64,000 nucleotides of DNA from positions 23,811,835-23,875,834 of the forward strand of contig NC_003076.8 of assembly GCF_000001735.4 (NCBI RefSeq), in the 5' to 3' direction. Within the stretch, counting starts at the first letter, position 1. Every line of letters begins with the position of its first letter. Below the pieces are notes generated by a model. It worked only from the letters and a program-made list of their open reading frames with translations. It was not told the origin of the DNA and made no database searches. A program made the translations under genes and the position numbers. Origin of the DNA: Arabidopsis thaliana. Taxonomy: Eukaryota > Streptophyta > Magnoliopsida > Brassicales > Brassicaceae. This document shows, piece by piece, positions 25,346 to 36,569 of this stretch.

Positions 25346-27659
25346 TTTTTGTCTTAGATCGTTTTTATTTTCCTTGTTTCCCGTTGAAATAATGATTAGG
25401 AAAATAAAAAAATTCACGTTTTTGGATTTTAGATTGAGTAAGAATGTAAGATTGGAAGTTCTTTAACCTCATTTTATTTTATTTTGTTTTGATCTCTAAT
25501 ATATAATTGTGTTGGTCAAATTTCTAAGAATTGTATAATAGAATTTTTTTTTTTTGAATATACAACTTTCCTTCGAACGGTAGTATATACGGTATAGTTA
25601 AAAATCATAGCTTAGAGAAATTTGTTCTTTTGAAACTAGTGGTTGAATATATTTGTATTGCTAACAAGAGATTTGAACAAGGTAATGACATCGTAAATGA
25701 AAAAATGTATAACTTCCTATCGCCCATCTCGTAATAGTTTGTTATGAAATTCCCAAGAACTTTCAAACGTTTCATAAATCAAGGCTTCCTAAAACAATAA
25801 CGACCAATCTAAATGTTCGTTCCGATCTAAATTCTCTCTTATTGATAACTAAACGTATATTTTCGTTCCAAAACGGACGTATTTATAGATAACTTCTCTC
25901 ATTAGTTAGGGATCACAAACATCACATAATCGAAATATCTCATATTGAAAAAACTAAAGAGGAAAGAAGATGAGGCTTTTGTGTAGAACCAAAAGGAAAA
26001 GGAAGAAAAAAAATGTTAGATTCGTGGATCTCGAAGTCATACGGCTCATACCCATACATAAATTGTTTTTTGTACTCCATACTCTTAAAAATGTATTCCA
26101 TACCGTTTCCACATTCATTTACCCACATTCAAAACGTTTAGTTGCTGTCCAACTTTACGATATAAAACGTGGAGTTCCAACGACTTTCAAATGTTTGCGT
26201 GTAAAACATCATATAAGACCTTTTATAACAATCTTACAAGCTAATTTACCAAATAATATTAATATAATAATAATCTTACAAGGTTGCGTTGTTACAGAAA
26301 TTGGAATTTTTCGCAGCAAATTGATGCCTTATATCTTTTTAATCGTCAAGTTTCCTCAGAAATTACGAAATCAGATTTGCTTTTTTGAATTCAGAAGCTG
26401 GTTTAGCTTACGTCCTTACCTCAAAAACTTTCAAAATTTAACCGGTATTGATTATATATATATATGAATCAACATTACATTGTTCTTAACTATCTTTGAG
26501 TATACATAATGTTTTAACAAGAGAAGGAAATGCACATAGGGAAAATTTTGATTTTAAGTGAGTGTCTCTAACCTTAATTATGATGACATGCTTAAGATGT
26601 AGTATACAATATACTTTTTTTTGTCGACTACAGGCAATGATATTTATACATACAATAAGATTATAAAGCCATGACTCAAATAACAATTGGTTCCATTAGG
26701 TAGACCGATATTTTATAGTTTCATCATACTCTAGTTCATACATGCAGAAAAAAAAATTATTTGCACAATTTTATTAATTATTATGACACTGTAGCATGAA
26801 GATACGTGTTGAAACAAAACCCCATAATTCGTCGGTGTAAGTAATATGAAAAGAGAAAAAAAGAACAAAAATAAAGAGAAAGGGAAGTCACATGAGGAGA
26901 GTGGAGCAATGTACACCACCGTCAATGGCTCTCAACTAATACCAGTAATGACAAAACGTGAGTGCACATGAACCTTATAAAGTGAGAGTACGAAGAATAA
27001 GTCAAAAACATTGTCGCACTGTACGAGAAGAAGTCGGCGGATTTATGACCACCCACGAGGCCACGAGCTTATCATATATTTTTCACATTTACATTCATCT
27101 AAACGCCGTTCTAACAAAATATTTAAATTTAAAATGGTTTTTTTTTTTCCTTTTATTCACAAAACTGTAATTGTACTTAGTTCTTTCCGATTTAATCGCT
27201 ACAAATAAAATATTTTCTAACATATACATCAATATACCAAACTAATAGTTATTCTTAAAACCATGACTATAAAACTCTGTACGCGTAATTTGGAAACAAG
27301 AGCATAGGAAGTAGATAGACGTAACAATCAAATAAAGGCTTTTTATTACACTGGCGAGATGCATAATGCTTTTATTACAAGGAATCTTACATAAAAACAA
27401 CCAACCCCTTATTACATACAATAGGCATGGGATATATGAACATTTTATTGTTCTTTTATCACAGGAATTATTGATTTTATCACAATAATAAAAGAAAAAA
27501 TCACCAAATTTTAAAATCTATGTATTTCCAATTAAAAAATAATGGTTTTTGAAAGCATTTTATTTTTATTTTGACCCACTAGAAGATATTCAATCCGAAA
27601 AGTCCCTACCTTTTGAAAACCTATAACTGCAGCAACCAGGAGCATGTGCCAATGTTTTA
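25346..27659. other. Intergenic region, possibly transposon-derived in part
   Basis: The COPT3 3' UTR is followed by about 900 bp (roughly 25560-26470) of a different texture, with moderately complex sequence, a TATTTATAG-like box near 25880 and an open plus-strand frame of 165 codons (25970-26467). The texture is reminiscent of an LTR, but I could not find matching ends or a target duplication, so this is only a suspicion. The remainder is AT-rich spacer leading to the 3' UTR of the next gene. Confidence 0.35.
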
Positions 27660-30600
27660 TCAGTACGTCCATTCCTGTGGCAAATCCGCCGGTGGTTCTT
27701 GGTGGCTCTCTGCCGACATCTCCATTTCGTACGGTGATCCACTTTGTACCCGAGATAATGAAGTATTTTTGTTACTTTTGATCTTTTTGTTGTTCATGGA
27801 CACCAACAATGCATCTATATAGTAAAGCATTTCAAGCATCATATATCGAAATACATTCAATCTTACTCTGTAATAATACTTAAACCTCTATAAACCCAAT
27901 TTTTTTAACTCCTAACTCTTAAAACTTATTTGTTAACTCATCCAAACAAAATTGTATTATTCCTTTAATCGTTTTTCAAATAGTTAGCCTATTTTTTAAA
28001 TTAAATTTTCTTCATTTTTTTTGTTTGTCAATCATCCCTTATTTATCTAATTCTTGTAAATCATAACTTTACTTTAAAGAATAAGAAACACAAGAAATTA
28101 AATTAGGAAAGAGATAGGTGGGGTTGGTACCATGAAAAGGAGGGATATCAGAAGAGAATGTAGAAGGAACACCCAATTTGTCAAAGTGAACTTTCAAGGC
28201 TTCAACTACTCTTGCTGGTATTATTACTGTTGAACATCCTGCAACCAATTTATTTCCATACACAAAAGTCAAAACCAAAACCAAAACTACATCTAACCAA
28301 ACTTAAACCGGTTAGGCAATTTCAGAGTAACAACTCATAAAACTGTTTGGTTGAAACATCAGTTTCATCGAACGACAACAAATCTGAATACAAACAGTAC
28401 AATAAATAGTAAATTGTCACCACCACCACCACCCACCAATATCCAAGCCACGTCAAAACATATGATGATAAAACAAGAATGATTTCTAAAAAAAATGGTG
28501 GTTGATATTTAGTAGACAAACTCACCGACTCCTAGATTGGGTAACGGTTAAGACTTGAAAATGAAATTGTCAGAAAATCTTTAATCTTGAGAGTTGTTAA
28601 GTATAATCCTTTGTGTTGAAAGAACATCATCAACAAACCTGGTAAGTGCTACATGTGGGTGTGAGAATTTTAAGTTTCTATCTAATACGGGACTCGAATA
28701 TAATACTATATTTAGAAAGAAACAAAGTTAACACTATGTGGTTTGGTTTATAGCCTTGGGTAATTGTCAATGATCGAACGGTAACAAATAAAGAATCACA
28801 AAATGAATAAATATCTAGGTTATCTAAGATTATAATCCACCTATTGAATGAAACTAGTGGGGTCTTATAAGAAAATAAATGATTTAGATTGATTTTTGAA
28901 CCTAAATAGTTTATTTTTGTTGATAGTGAAAGGGAGACAAATGGGGACCAACTAGTTGAGGGAAGATTCTAATTTAGGAGGGTGTATCTGTCAAACCAAT
29001 AGCCACACAATAGATTAATTGGTGACAAGGAATCTTTGGAATCTTACTCAGTCAAACAAAGTAATAATGTACGCAAGATTCTTACTATAATATAATTTTT
29101 GTCCTAAATAATTGAGTTTTGAGCTTTTACTCAATCAGCTAAACTTAACCCAACCTGACCTTAACCCAACTAATAACCATTCACATTATTTTATGTCACA
29201 ACTCTTTAAGATTCTTCTAACACTTAAGTGTCAGTTAAATCGAAAAAAACAAAAACAGATTTGACTAAAGATTATCACAACAGAAAGAATGGAATCTGTG
29301 CAAAATCAAAAATTCGATTCCAACACTATGCTAATGTATGGCAAGGTAATGAAATCTTATCCTTCTCGTAGACCCCATAAAGATTTACCAACACTAATTT
29401 AAACATAATCTTATGTCGATTGTCGAACTACTTATCGAAAACAAACTCTAATTCTAACATATTCAGTGGTTTAATTGTTATCTTAAAGAAACAATTATGA
29501 AATTATCTAGGAAATATCTTAATACTATACAAGATTCGAACTTTGTCAACCCCCAAAAAAAACAAAGTGGAATCTCAAAGTATTTTGATTAAATGTTAGA
29601 TGACGTCATCCTATTTTTATTTAAAATGTTTTGTCCTTTATCATACGTAACCTTCATGAAAACCACTAGATTATTTTTTTTGGAAAACCCAAAAACAAAA
29701 ATTGATAACGGAATGAAGAGAAAAAGTGTAATGATGATAAACTAATTTGCATAACTACTATAGGCTCTAACCTGATTTCTTGCGTGACTCCACAACGGTA
29801 CCATGACCACGCGGTAAGAACACTCCGGTACCACCCGACCCGGTTCTTGAACCCGACCCGTCAACAAACACCGCCTTAACGCCTGACCTAGGTCTCTGGT
29901 TCTGGTGGAGGTGGTGGTAGTTTCTTGCTTTGTGCCCCAAAACGTCAGCGTTGCGTTGCCTCTCTTTCTCTTTCTCCTTTTTAATCTTCTGGAACTGTTT
30001 AGAAAAATCAATTCTTAAAATAATAAAACAACGGTGGAAACAAACCCTAGATTAAATCTGAACCGTTGATAATATAACCGACGGAATTTTTTAAAAAGAA
30101 GATTCTGAGTAAAATAATAAATGAGAAAACATGATGAGCTCACGTTTGCTTGAATGGATCGGATCTGGTCATCGATTAGAGCTTGTTTTGATTGAAAAGG
30201 GATCGTTACTGGTTTTGTATCAATCTTTGTCATGATTTTCTCCACCGGTACCGTTGCCGGAGTTAGTGGCGGCGATGGTTCACGGGAAGGGCCTATTGGA
30301 CTGCTTAATCCTGAAGCAAATGGTGACCAGAGAGTCGATTGCGGCGAGCCAGAGCCACTACCACAAGACTGAATCAAAAAAGAATAAAGATTGATAAGAA
30401 TTTTAGATTGAGAGAAAAAAAAGAGAGAATCGAATCTTGCAAGAGAGTTGGTGGTACCTTTTGATGCTTTTCATCGTCTTGAAGCATATAGTTAGTCATC
30501 TGGCGAGTCAACTCGGTGATGTACTCGTCTTCTTCGTCTTCGTTTTTTGCCTTTGGTGAATCCGGTTCGTCGGATACGAAGTCGGGTCGGAGAGAGCTTG

Positions 30601-30685
30601 TGGTTGGAGTGAAGAAAGTTGGTTCAGAAAAGGAGGTAAAAGGATTTGAAATGAAATCTATGTCGTGTAGTTCAGTAGATTCCAT
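27660..30685 (-). CDS. Plant-specific protein with LWSPF, FLPR and LPQEWTY motifs, function unknown
   Basis: Exons on the minus strand: 30685-30458, 30368-30144, 29994-29772, 28238-28131 and a terminal exon ending at the stop 27662-27660. I place the start of the terminal exon near 27709 by phase, but this acceptor is weak and could be a few codons off. With it the total is 834 nt, giving 277 aa. The start is MESTELHDIDFISNPF. Conserved family blocks that I recognise are LTRQMTNYMLQDDE (residues about 60-73), STLWSPFASG, GVFLPRGHGTVV, a CSTVIIPARVVEALKVHF segment and the terminal LPQEWTY. No signal peptide or membrane span is seen. The intron between 28239 and 29771 is unusually long for this genome, about 1.5 kb. 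I recall the locus as At5g59050. The published domain label was not evident in the sequence. Confidence 0.7.
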
Positions 30686-32371
30686 TTGATTGTTCTTGTC
30701 TAGAAGAAAAAGATAAGACAGAGACAGAATAAACCCAAGAAAAACAGAACAAATCAAGAACAGAGTGAAACAGAGCAAATCCGGAACAGAGAGAAAAACA
30801 GAGCAAATCCGAAACAGAGAAAAGAGAGAAGAGAGAGATAGAGAGAAGTTTGGGTTAGTGGTGAAGAGTTTAAAGATTTATAAAGAAGAAGACCGTACAG
30901 ATGGACAGATTTAGCTGAAGGCGTTACGACAATATCACCTGCCAATTGTTGTGAGTTTGCGACTCACGAGAGAGATTAAGGATTCAGGATTAAGGAAACC
31001 TATACATATGTTTTTTTCTTTTTTTCATTATTAAAAGGTATACATGTATAAATATGTTATCTTTCCTTCTTTTCTTTTTTTCCTTTTATGATGAATGAAT
31101 GCATTTTATTTATGACAAACCTTTTTTTGGTGATTTTTGTTTAATAAAATCTCTAAAAGCAATGTATTCAACAAATTGATTTTTCTTCTATTTATAGTTT
31201 GAATAATTATTAGTATTTGACAATTCTAGATAGTAATAATGTTATTAGTCATGACCTATAAATAAACTTTTTTGTAATTTTAAAATTTGTCTTCTTTATT
31301 TTTTATTTTTTTTCCCAAACAAAACTATCATTATTTTTCCAAACAAACTTGCCATCAAATAAATTTTTATGGTAAACAAATATTTTATGATAAACAAATC
31401 TGCTAAGGTAATTCCGACTAATTTCACATGTAAACAATTTTTTTCATTAAAAAATTTCTGCAAGCCCACAACGAAGTTGAACATTCGGACAGAAGCCCAG
31501 AAATCCAAATGACCATCGTATTCCAGTGAAAGTAAATAATTGACGAAGGAAATTTTAAAAATAAATGTGGAATATAACTTCTAATATAAGTAATGTGTTA
31601 TGTAATGCCGTCAAACTCTGGTAGCTAAAACATAAAATATGATTCTTCTACTAACTTTTCATTAATGAAGATCTGCTAACCATAACCAGATCGTGATCAA
31701 ATTAAGATTCCATTATATACCAACCATTACAAATACTAGTGATACACAGTATAATATGTTGGTTTATGTGATTTATTTGGTTTTAGTGCGGATTAAGTCA
31801 ACAAATGCAACTTAGGATGAGTGATTTGGAGACAAAACATATATGTTTCTTCTTTTCATGCGATGTTTTGAAGTAACAAATGTTAGAGGGAAAGATTGGT
31901 TCACCTATTAAGATCTGACCAACCATGCGTATGCAACTATGCATACCTTTTTTCTTGGAATAACGGTATAAATACTATAAATAGTCCCTACCACTAATTG
32001 CATTTCGCATTCACATTCTAATGAGGAAAAAATTGTATTGATTAGTATTTTGAATCTACAACGTTTAAGTCGCCATTAATTGTTTTTATTACAAGAAAGT
32101 AGGTCTTATATCCCTTTATAGCAAAGCCTTTATCTAACAACCATTTACCATATGGGGGGCTTTTGAGTATGGGATAATCAAACCTCTAATGTTGACATTT
32201 TTTATGGATGAAATCAAGAAACTAATCTTTATTAGAATAAGCTTTTAGGGATAGAAAAATACATGAATTTGTAACAAAAGAGATACGAGACTCTCTGCGA
32301 AGTTATAAATTATGTATTATCTATCTCTGTTTTACTTTTTATTTTATCTTATGTGATTGCTAATCAAAAAT
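30686..32371. other. Promoter of the LPQEWTY gene and AT-rich spacer
   Basis: A purine-rich (GA) leader region on the plus strand (30700-30900) is the likely 5' UTR of the minus-strand gene. The rest, up to the tRNA, is AT-rich with no gene recognised. Confidence 0.5.
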
Positions 32372-32443
32372 GTCGTTGTAGTATAGTGGTAAGTATTCCC
32401 GCCTGTCACGCGGGTGACCCGGGTTCGATCCCCGGCAACGGCG
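32372..32443 (+). tRNA. tRNA-Asp (anticodon GTC)
   Basis: The 72-nt gene folds as a standard cloverleaf. The acceptor stem GTCGTTG pairs with CAACGGC (with G-T pairs), followed by discriminator G at 32443. The anticodon stem CCCGC/GCGGG encloses the loop CTGTCAC, with GTC at 32405-32407. The T arm CCGGG/CCCGG encloses TTCGATC. The A box (TAGTATAGTGG) and B box (GGTTCGATCCC) are internal. No intron. The CCA tail is absent, as normal for eukaryotes. The last six bases of the gene are part of a 15-bp duplication caused by a LINE insertion. Confidence 0.97.
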
Positions 32444-32447
32444 TCTA

Positions 32448-32455
32448 TTTTTTTT
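32448..32455 (+). terminator. RNA polymerase III T-run terminator of tRNA-Asp
   Basis: Eight consecutive T begin four bases after the tRNA. The first five belong to the original flank (also present in the second copy of the 15-bp repeat at 32923-32937). The remaining three come from the poly(A) tail of the inserted LINE read on this strand. Confidence 0.75.
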
Positions 32456-32922
32456 CTTTCTTTTTTGGTGTAAATGTTAAATTTTATACTATTTTCTTTT
32501 TTCATGTTGCATACAATTTATTAATCAACCTAGTGGAAGGATAAAACGATAAACAGAAATTAAACAAAAGGAATACAACCAAAGTAAACTGCAAGTAAAA
32601 AAGGAGCGGAGGAAGAAGGAGCAGGGAACGAAAGCAGGCGATCACGGAGAGAGCGATCAATAGACTTGCGGATGACAGGTATCGAGCAAGAAGCCACAGA
32701 GAAGATGCGCGAGTTGCGTTCCTTCCAAATAGCAGAGATTGACGCCTGAAGGATGAGCTTAGTGATAGTAGCGTTAGGCGGCCGAGGTTGAGAGGCAATG
32801 ACTGGTCTGGACTGGATCCAACTCGCAACATCACGAAGAGAGCTTGGCGGATTTACGAAGAACTTACTAGCAAAAGAAGACCAAACCGCCATGGAGAAGC
32901 TGCATTCAAAGAATAGATGGTC
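32453..32922 (-). mobile_element. 5'-truncated L1-type LINE remnant (reverse transcriptase C-terminal zf-RVT region)
   Basis: The minus-strand frame ending at 32560 encodes the C-terminal zinc-knuckle-like region of a non-LTR retrotransposon polyprotein: DHLFFECSFSMAVWSSF, then LILQASISAIWKERNSRIF, both typical of plant LINE zf-RVT domains. About 120 codons remain open. The insert is bounded by ACGGCGTCTATTTTT at 32438-32452 and again at 32923-32937. A 3' tail (ACACCAAAAAAGAAAGAAA on the minus strand) lies next to the left copy, as expected for a 5'-truncated LINE inserted by target-primed reverse transcription. Open coding and a perfect duplication suggest a recent event. The ORF continues past the right copy into flanking DNA only by chance. 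Confidence 0.85.
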
Positions 32923-32937
32923 ACGGCGTCTATTTTT
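32923..32937. repeat. Second copy of the 15-bp LINE target-site duplication
   Basis: ACGGCGTCTATTTTT repeats the tRNA 3' end and its T tract (first copy 32438-32452). After this copy the sequence AGTATTG presumably continues the original tRNA flank. Confidence 0.85.
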
Positions 32938-33402
32938 AGTATTGTTTTCCCTTTCAACTATGATCGTCGTCGTTTTAAATAACCCTACAACATCAATCGT
33001 CTTGACGTTTTTCTTCGCTTGAGACGGCACGCAGTCTATATCTCTCGAATTGTAAATCAATAGTTATTTTCTCTTAAACCCTAATTTAATTTTATAGATA
33101 AATCGAGTTTAGTTAAATAAATTTAAAAAAACGATTTGAGTCTCTCTCTCAAGTCAACCACCAGCGCCGTCATATTTCTCGGCAGCGACATCACGGAGGC
33201 GCGTGACTATACTACGATAATTCAATAGAGAGCATGTGCATGTGACTTAGAGAACACGACAATAATCTTAAATCTAATCTAATCAAGTCTCTTGGTCAAA
33301 CTTTTTTTCAAGATTCAATCGACCGATGACAATTAATTACTTCTTCTTATTTCTCTTAAAGATGTAACTTTTTGGGTTTCAAGATTCGATCTATCACTTC
33401 CC
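32938..33402. promoter_or_regulatory. Upstream region of the glycosyltransferase gene
   Basis: This region holds the promoter and 5' UTR of the gene that starts at 33403. No specific element is assigned. Confidence 0.4.
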
Positions 33403-35495
33403 ATGGCTAGAGAAAACCCATTGATGAGCTTCTCCTTTAGTTTCAGATATCTCTGTCACTTTGCTCTACTCCTCTCTCTCCTCTCCTTTGTCTCTTTTCT
33501 CTTCAGACACAACACATCACTCTGTTCTTGTCTTTACGATCACAACACCTACGTTAACACATTCGATCATCAGCAAAACAATGAAACCATCGATCTTCTT
33601 CGATTCTCTTCTGCTTGGAACCATCTCACTTTCCCTTCTAAACCCAAGAAGACTCTCAAGATCGCTGTGGTGGTCAAGAAATGGCCGAGGAAATCGCAAG
33701 CTGGTGGGCTCGAGCGACACGCGCTTACATTGCATCTCGCTCTAGCCAATCGTGGCCACGAGCTTCATGTTTTCACCGCTGCTTCTCCATCGTTCCCTGA
33801 ATATCAACTGAAAAATCTGATGTTCCATCTCTCTGAGCCAACCGCTGCTGGATATCTTGATCAAGCTTCTGTCTCGCAACAGCTTCAGGTAAACAGAAAA
33901 TTCAAATGGTTGCTGCGATTGACCGCGTTTGCTGGTTTTGACGCTGCTATTTTGCGTTTTCTCCGGTTGGCGTTTAAGTGCATCTGCGGAAAATTTGTTT
34001 TAATTAGTTTAGTTTAGATTAACTTAAGAAATGGCGAAATTCTACACATATTTAATTTAGATTAACTTAAGATTAAAATTATGTTGGTTTTATTAATATA
34101 CACACTTTAATATTTTTCAACTTTTTTTTTTGCAACACAAAAGTTGATTTTGTTAATTAGTATTTATAAATCATAAATTTTAAAATGTTATAATTAAATA
34201 TATCAAATTACTGTTATAATTATTAAAAAGTATTTATTATTGAAATAATCAAATAATAATAATTATTAATATATTTACAATCTTTATAAAATTATTATTT
34301 TAGGAACAGAGGAATTACTAAATTTTGGTTACCAAAAGTTTTAGTCAACCGCTGACTAACGGCTTTGACTAGGCAAAGGCTCATAATTAGTCAATGGTCA
34401 GTGTCTGGATTTTAGTTGAAGAAACGGAATTTAACTAACGCAATTTTCCTCCGGAAATCGCAGACGCAGAACGCTAGTGGAAGACCGTTTGACGTAATTC
34501 ACACAGAGAGCGTTGGGCTTCTCCACACAAGAGCCAAGAATCTCCGTAACGTGGTCGCGTCTTGGCATGGAATCGCTTACGAAACTTTTCACTCTGACAT
34601 CATCCAAGAACTCCTTCGTCAAGCAGACATCGCCGCCGCCACCGCTGCTGGAACCGAAGAAGAACAGCCACCGCCTTCATCGCCAGCTCTGACGGAGCGA
34701 GCGAAGCGAGTCGTCGAGGAAGTCAAATTCTTCCAACGTTACGCTCACCACGTGGCAACTAGCGATCACTGCGGTGACGTACTCAAGAGGATTTACATGA
34801 TTCCGGAGGAACGTGTCCATATCATTCTAAACGGCGTCGACGAGAACGTTTTCAAACCGGACGTTTCAAAACGTGAGAGCTTTAGAGAGAAATTTGGCGT
34901 TAGAAGCGGCAAGAACAAGAAATCTCCTCTGGTTTTGGGAATTGCAGGGAGGTTAGTGAGAGATAAAGGTCATCCTTTGATGTTCTCAGCTTTGAAGCGA
35001 GTGTTTGAAGAAAACAAGGAGGCACGTGAAAACGTTGTCGTTTTGGTAGCTGGAGATGGTCCATGGGGAAACAGATATAAAGACCTCGGGTCTACTAATG
35101 TGATTGTTCTTGGACCGTTGGATCAAGAAAAGCTAGCGGGATTCTACAACGCGATCGATGTGTTTGTGAATCCGACCCTTCGAGCTCAAGGGCTGGATCA
35201 CACTCTCTTGGAAGCCATGGTTTCAGGAAAACCGGTCTTAGCTACTAGGCTAGCGAGTATCACTGGGTCAGTGGTTGTCGGTCCACATTTGGGATATACT
35301 TTCTCACCAAATGTTGAGTCTCTTACCGAGGCGATTTTGCGGGTTGTTAGCGATGGAACAGAGGAATTACAGAGGAAAGGCAAGGAAGCGCGTGAACGGT
35401 CGTTGAGGCTTTTCACGGCGACTAAAATGGCTGATTCATATGAAAGGTTTTTTCTTTGCATTTCGGATCAGAGGTTTTGTACGTTACAAGCTTAA
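33403..35495 (+). CDS. GT4-type glycosyltransferase, Golgi-type membrane anchor
   Basis: Two exons (33403-33888, 34464-35495) total 1518 nt, giving 505 aa. A short cytosolic N-terminus is followed by one hydrophobic anchor (about residues 12-32), giving a type II topology. The donor-proximal Rossmann-like half has KSQAGGLERHALTLHLALANRG (split here as KSQAGGLER and HALTLHLALANRGHELHVF). The GT-B C-terminal half has GIAGRLVRDKGHPLMFSA, VLVAGDGPW, YNAIDVFVNPTLRAQGLDHT and LLEAMVSGKPVLATR, the last being the E-x7-E type nucleotide-sugar site of family 4 enzymes. The donor sugar and acceptor are unknown. The intron (33889-34463) is AT-rich and longer than average. I recall this as At5g59070. Confidence 0.87.
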
Positions 35496-35856
35496 AACAT
35501 TTGAGCTATAACACTAATATAGTTAAAACTAATCAAGGACTTGATTGTTTGATTTCATCACGTTTCTGCGTTTGGTAAAAAAGGCTAATGATTTCATCAC
35601 TTTGTTGGCACGAGACAGAGAAAAACAGAGTAAATATTGTTACAGTTGATTATAACAAGTACTAGAGAAATCTATTTAAGACACTACTACTAGGAGAATT
35701 CTTCGATATTATTACTTAACCTAGAAATCTCCTAATAACTTTTTTTTTCTGCATAAACTTATTTATACAAAGTCTTGGTTAAGTAGATATTAGTACTTGG
35801 CTTGAGCTTCAGGTGTTCCTGGAGAGATTTACAAAGAAACTAAAGGAAGTGGTTCT
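35496..35856. other. Convergent 3' region with a 12-bp direct repeat
   Basis: The 3' UTRs of the glycosyltransferase gene (+) and the small plant-specific gene (-) meet here. TGATTTCATCAC is duplicated at 35550-35561 and 35589-35600. Confidence 0.6.
35550..35600. repeat. 12-bp direct repeat flanking a 27-bp insert with GGTAAAAAAG
   Basis: TGATTTCATCAC is at 35550-35561 and 35589-35600. The insert between them contains TTTGGTAAAAAAGG. Its A tract is shorter than in the other examples. Confidence 0.65.
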
Positions 35857-36569
35857 TTAGTAATAAAGAGAACCTTGCCACCAGTTTCCTCTTGAAACAT
35901 CTTGCGGGTTCTGTCCATTAGCGTCGTCTTCTCCGCTTCTTCTACGGTCATTTTTAACCTGAAAGATGTTTTTTCTAATCAGTCAAGTCCTCTGTTTTTG
36001 GAAGTGATTAGCAAAACATTACATAAGTTAAGAAGACTCACTGGAGGGTAAGTTTGGTTGGTGGTGGATCGAGCGTATACGTCTTGACCACCGTAGTAAA
36101 GAGAAGAGCTTAGATGACATGGCTCAACTCTGTCTTCTTGAGCATTTAAAGATTCTCTACGTTGAGCTGTGTAAACAAAAACATCTTCGTTAGACAAAAG
36201 GATCATTCTTGATTCAAGAAAAACAGAGTGTTTTGAGACTAAGTGAATAAAGAAGAAGAAGAAAGTTGCATAAACCAAAGTGTTTTCTCACTGACCTTGT
36301 GAGCCATGTTTGGAGTTTGAACCATCTCTTGCAGAACCCTGAAAGACAAATTAAGAAATCAAAGATTAAGCCTCAAGAATCAATCAGATCACTCAAGAAC
36401 ATAAAACTTCAAAAAAGCAAAGTATTAAAACCTTGGAGGGATGAGGGAACATGGTGGAGAAGATGCCGGAGGATGAAGATGGTGGCGAAGGATCTTTGGA
36501 ACCGAAGAGTTCGGCTGTAAAAGAAGAAGAAGTAGAAGAAGATGAGCCAACTCGTCCTTTACCCTCCAT
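35857..36569 (-). CDS. Small plant-specific protein of unknown function
   Basis: Four exons (36569-36432, 36338-36296, 36166-36042, 35958-35857) total 408 nt, giving 135 aa. The N-terminal third is Ser-rich (MEGKGRVGSSSSTSSSF) and contains AELFGSKDPSPP and GIFSTMFPHPSK. The middle has the conserved core SSSLYYGGQDVY, and the C-terminus ends NWWQGSLYY. These blocks define a small angiosperm family of unknown biochemistry. There is no signal peptide or membrane segment. Splice phases join exactly. I recall this as At5g59080. Confidence 0.8.

Noticed and set aside
25970-26467. 165-codon plus-strand open frame
   Set aside because: Basic and hydrophobic composition with AT-rich codons, no recognisable domain, no neighbouring exons. 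Treated as chance or transposon-derived.
32353-32544. 63-codon plus-strand frame across tRNA-Asp
   Set aside because: It simply reads through the tRNA gene. The CRCSIVV... peptide has no meaning as protein.
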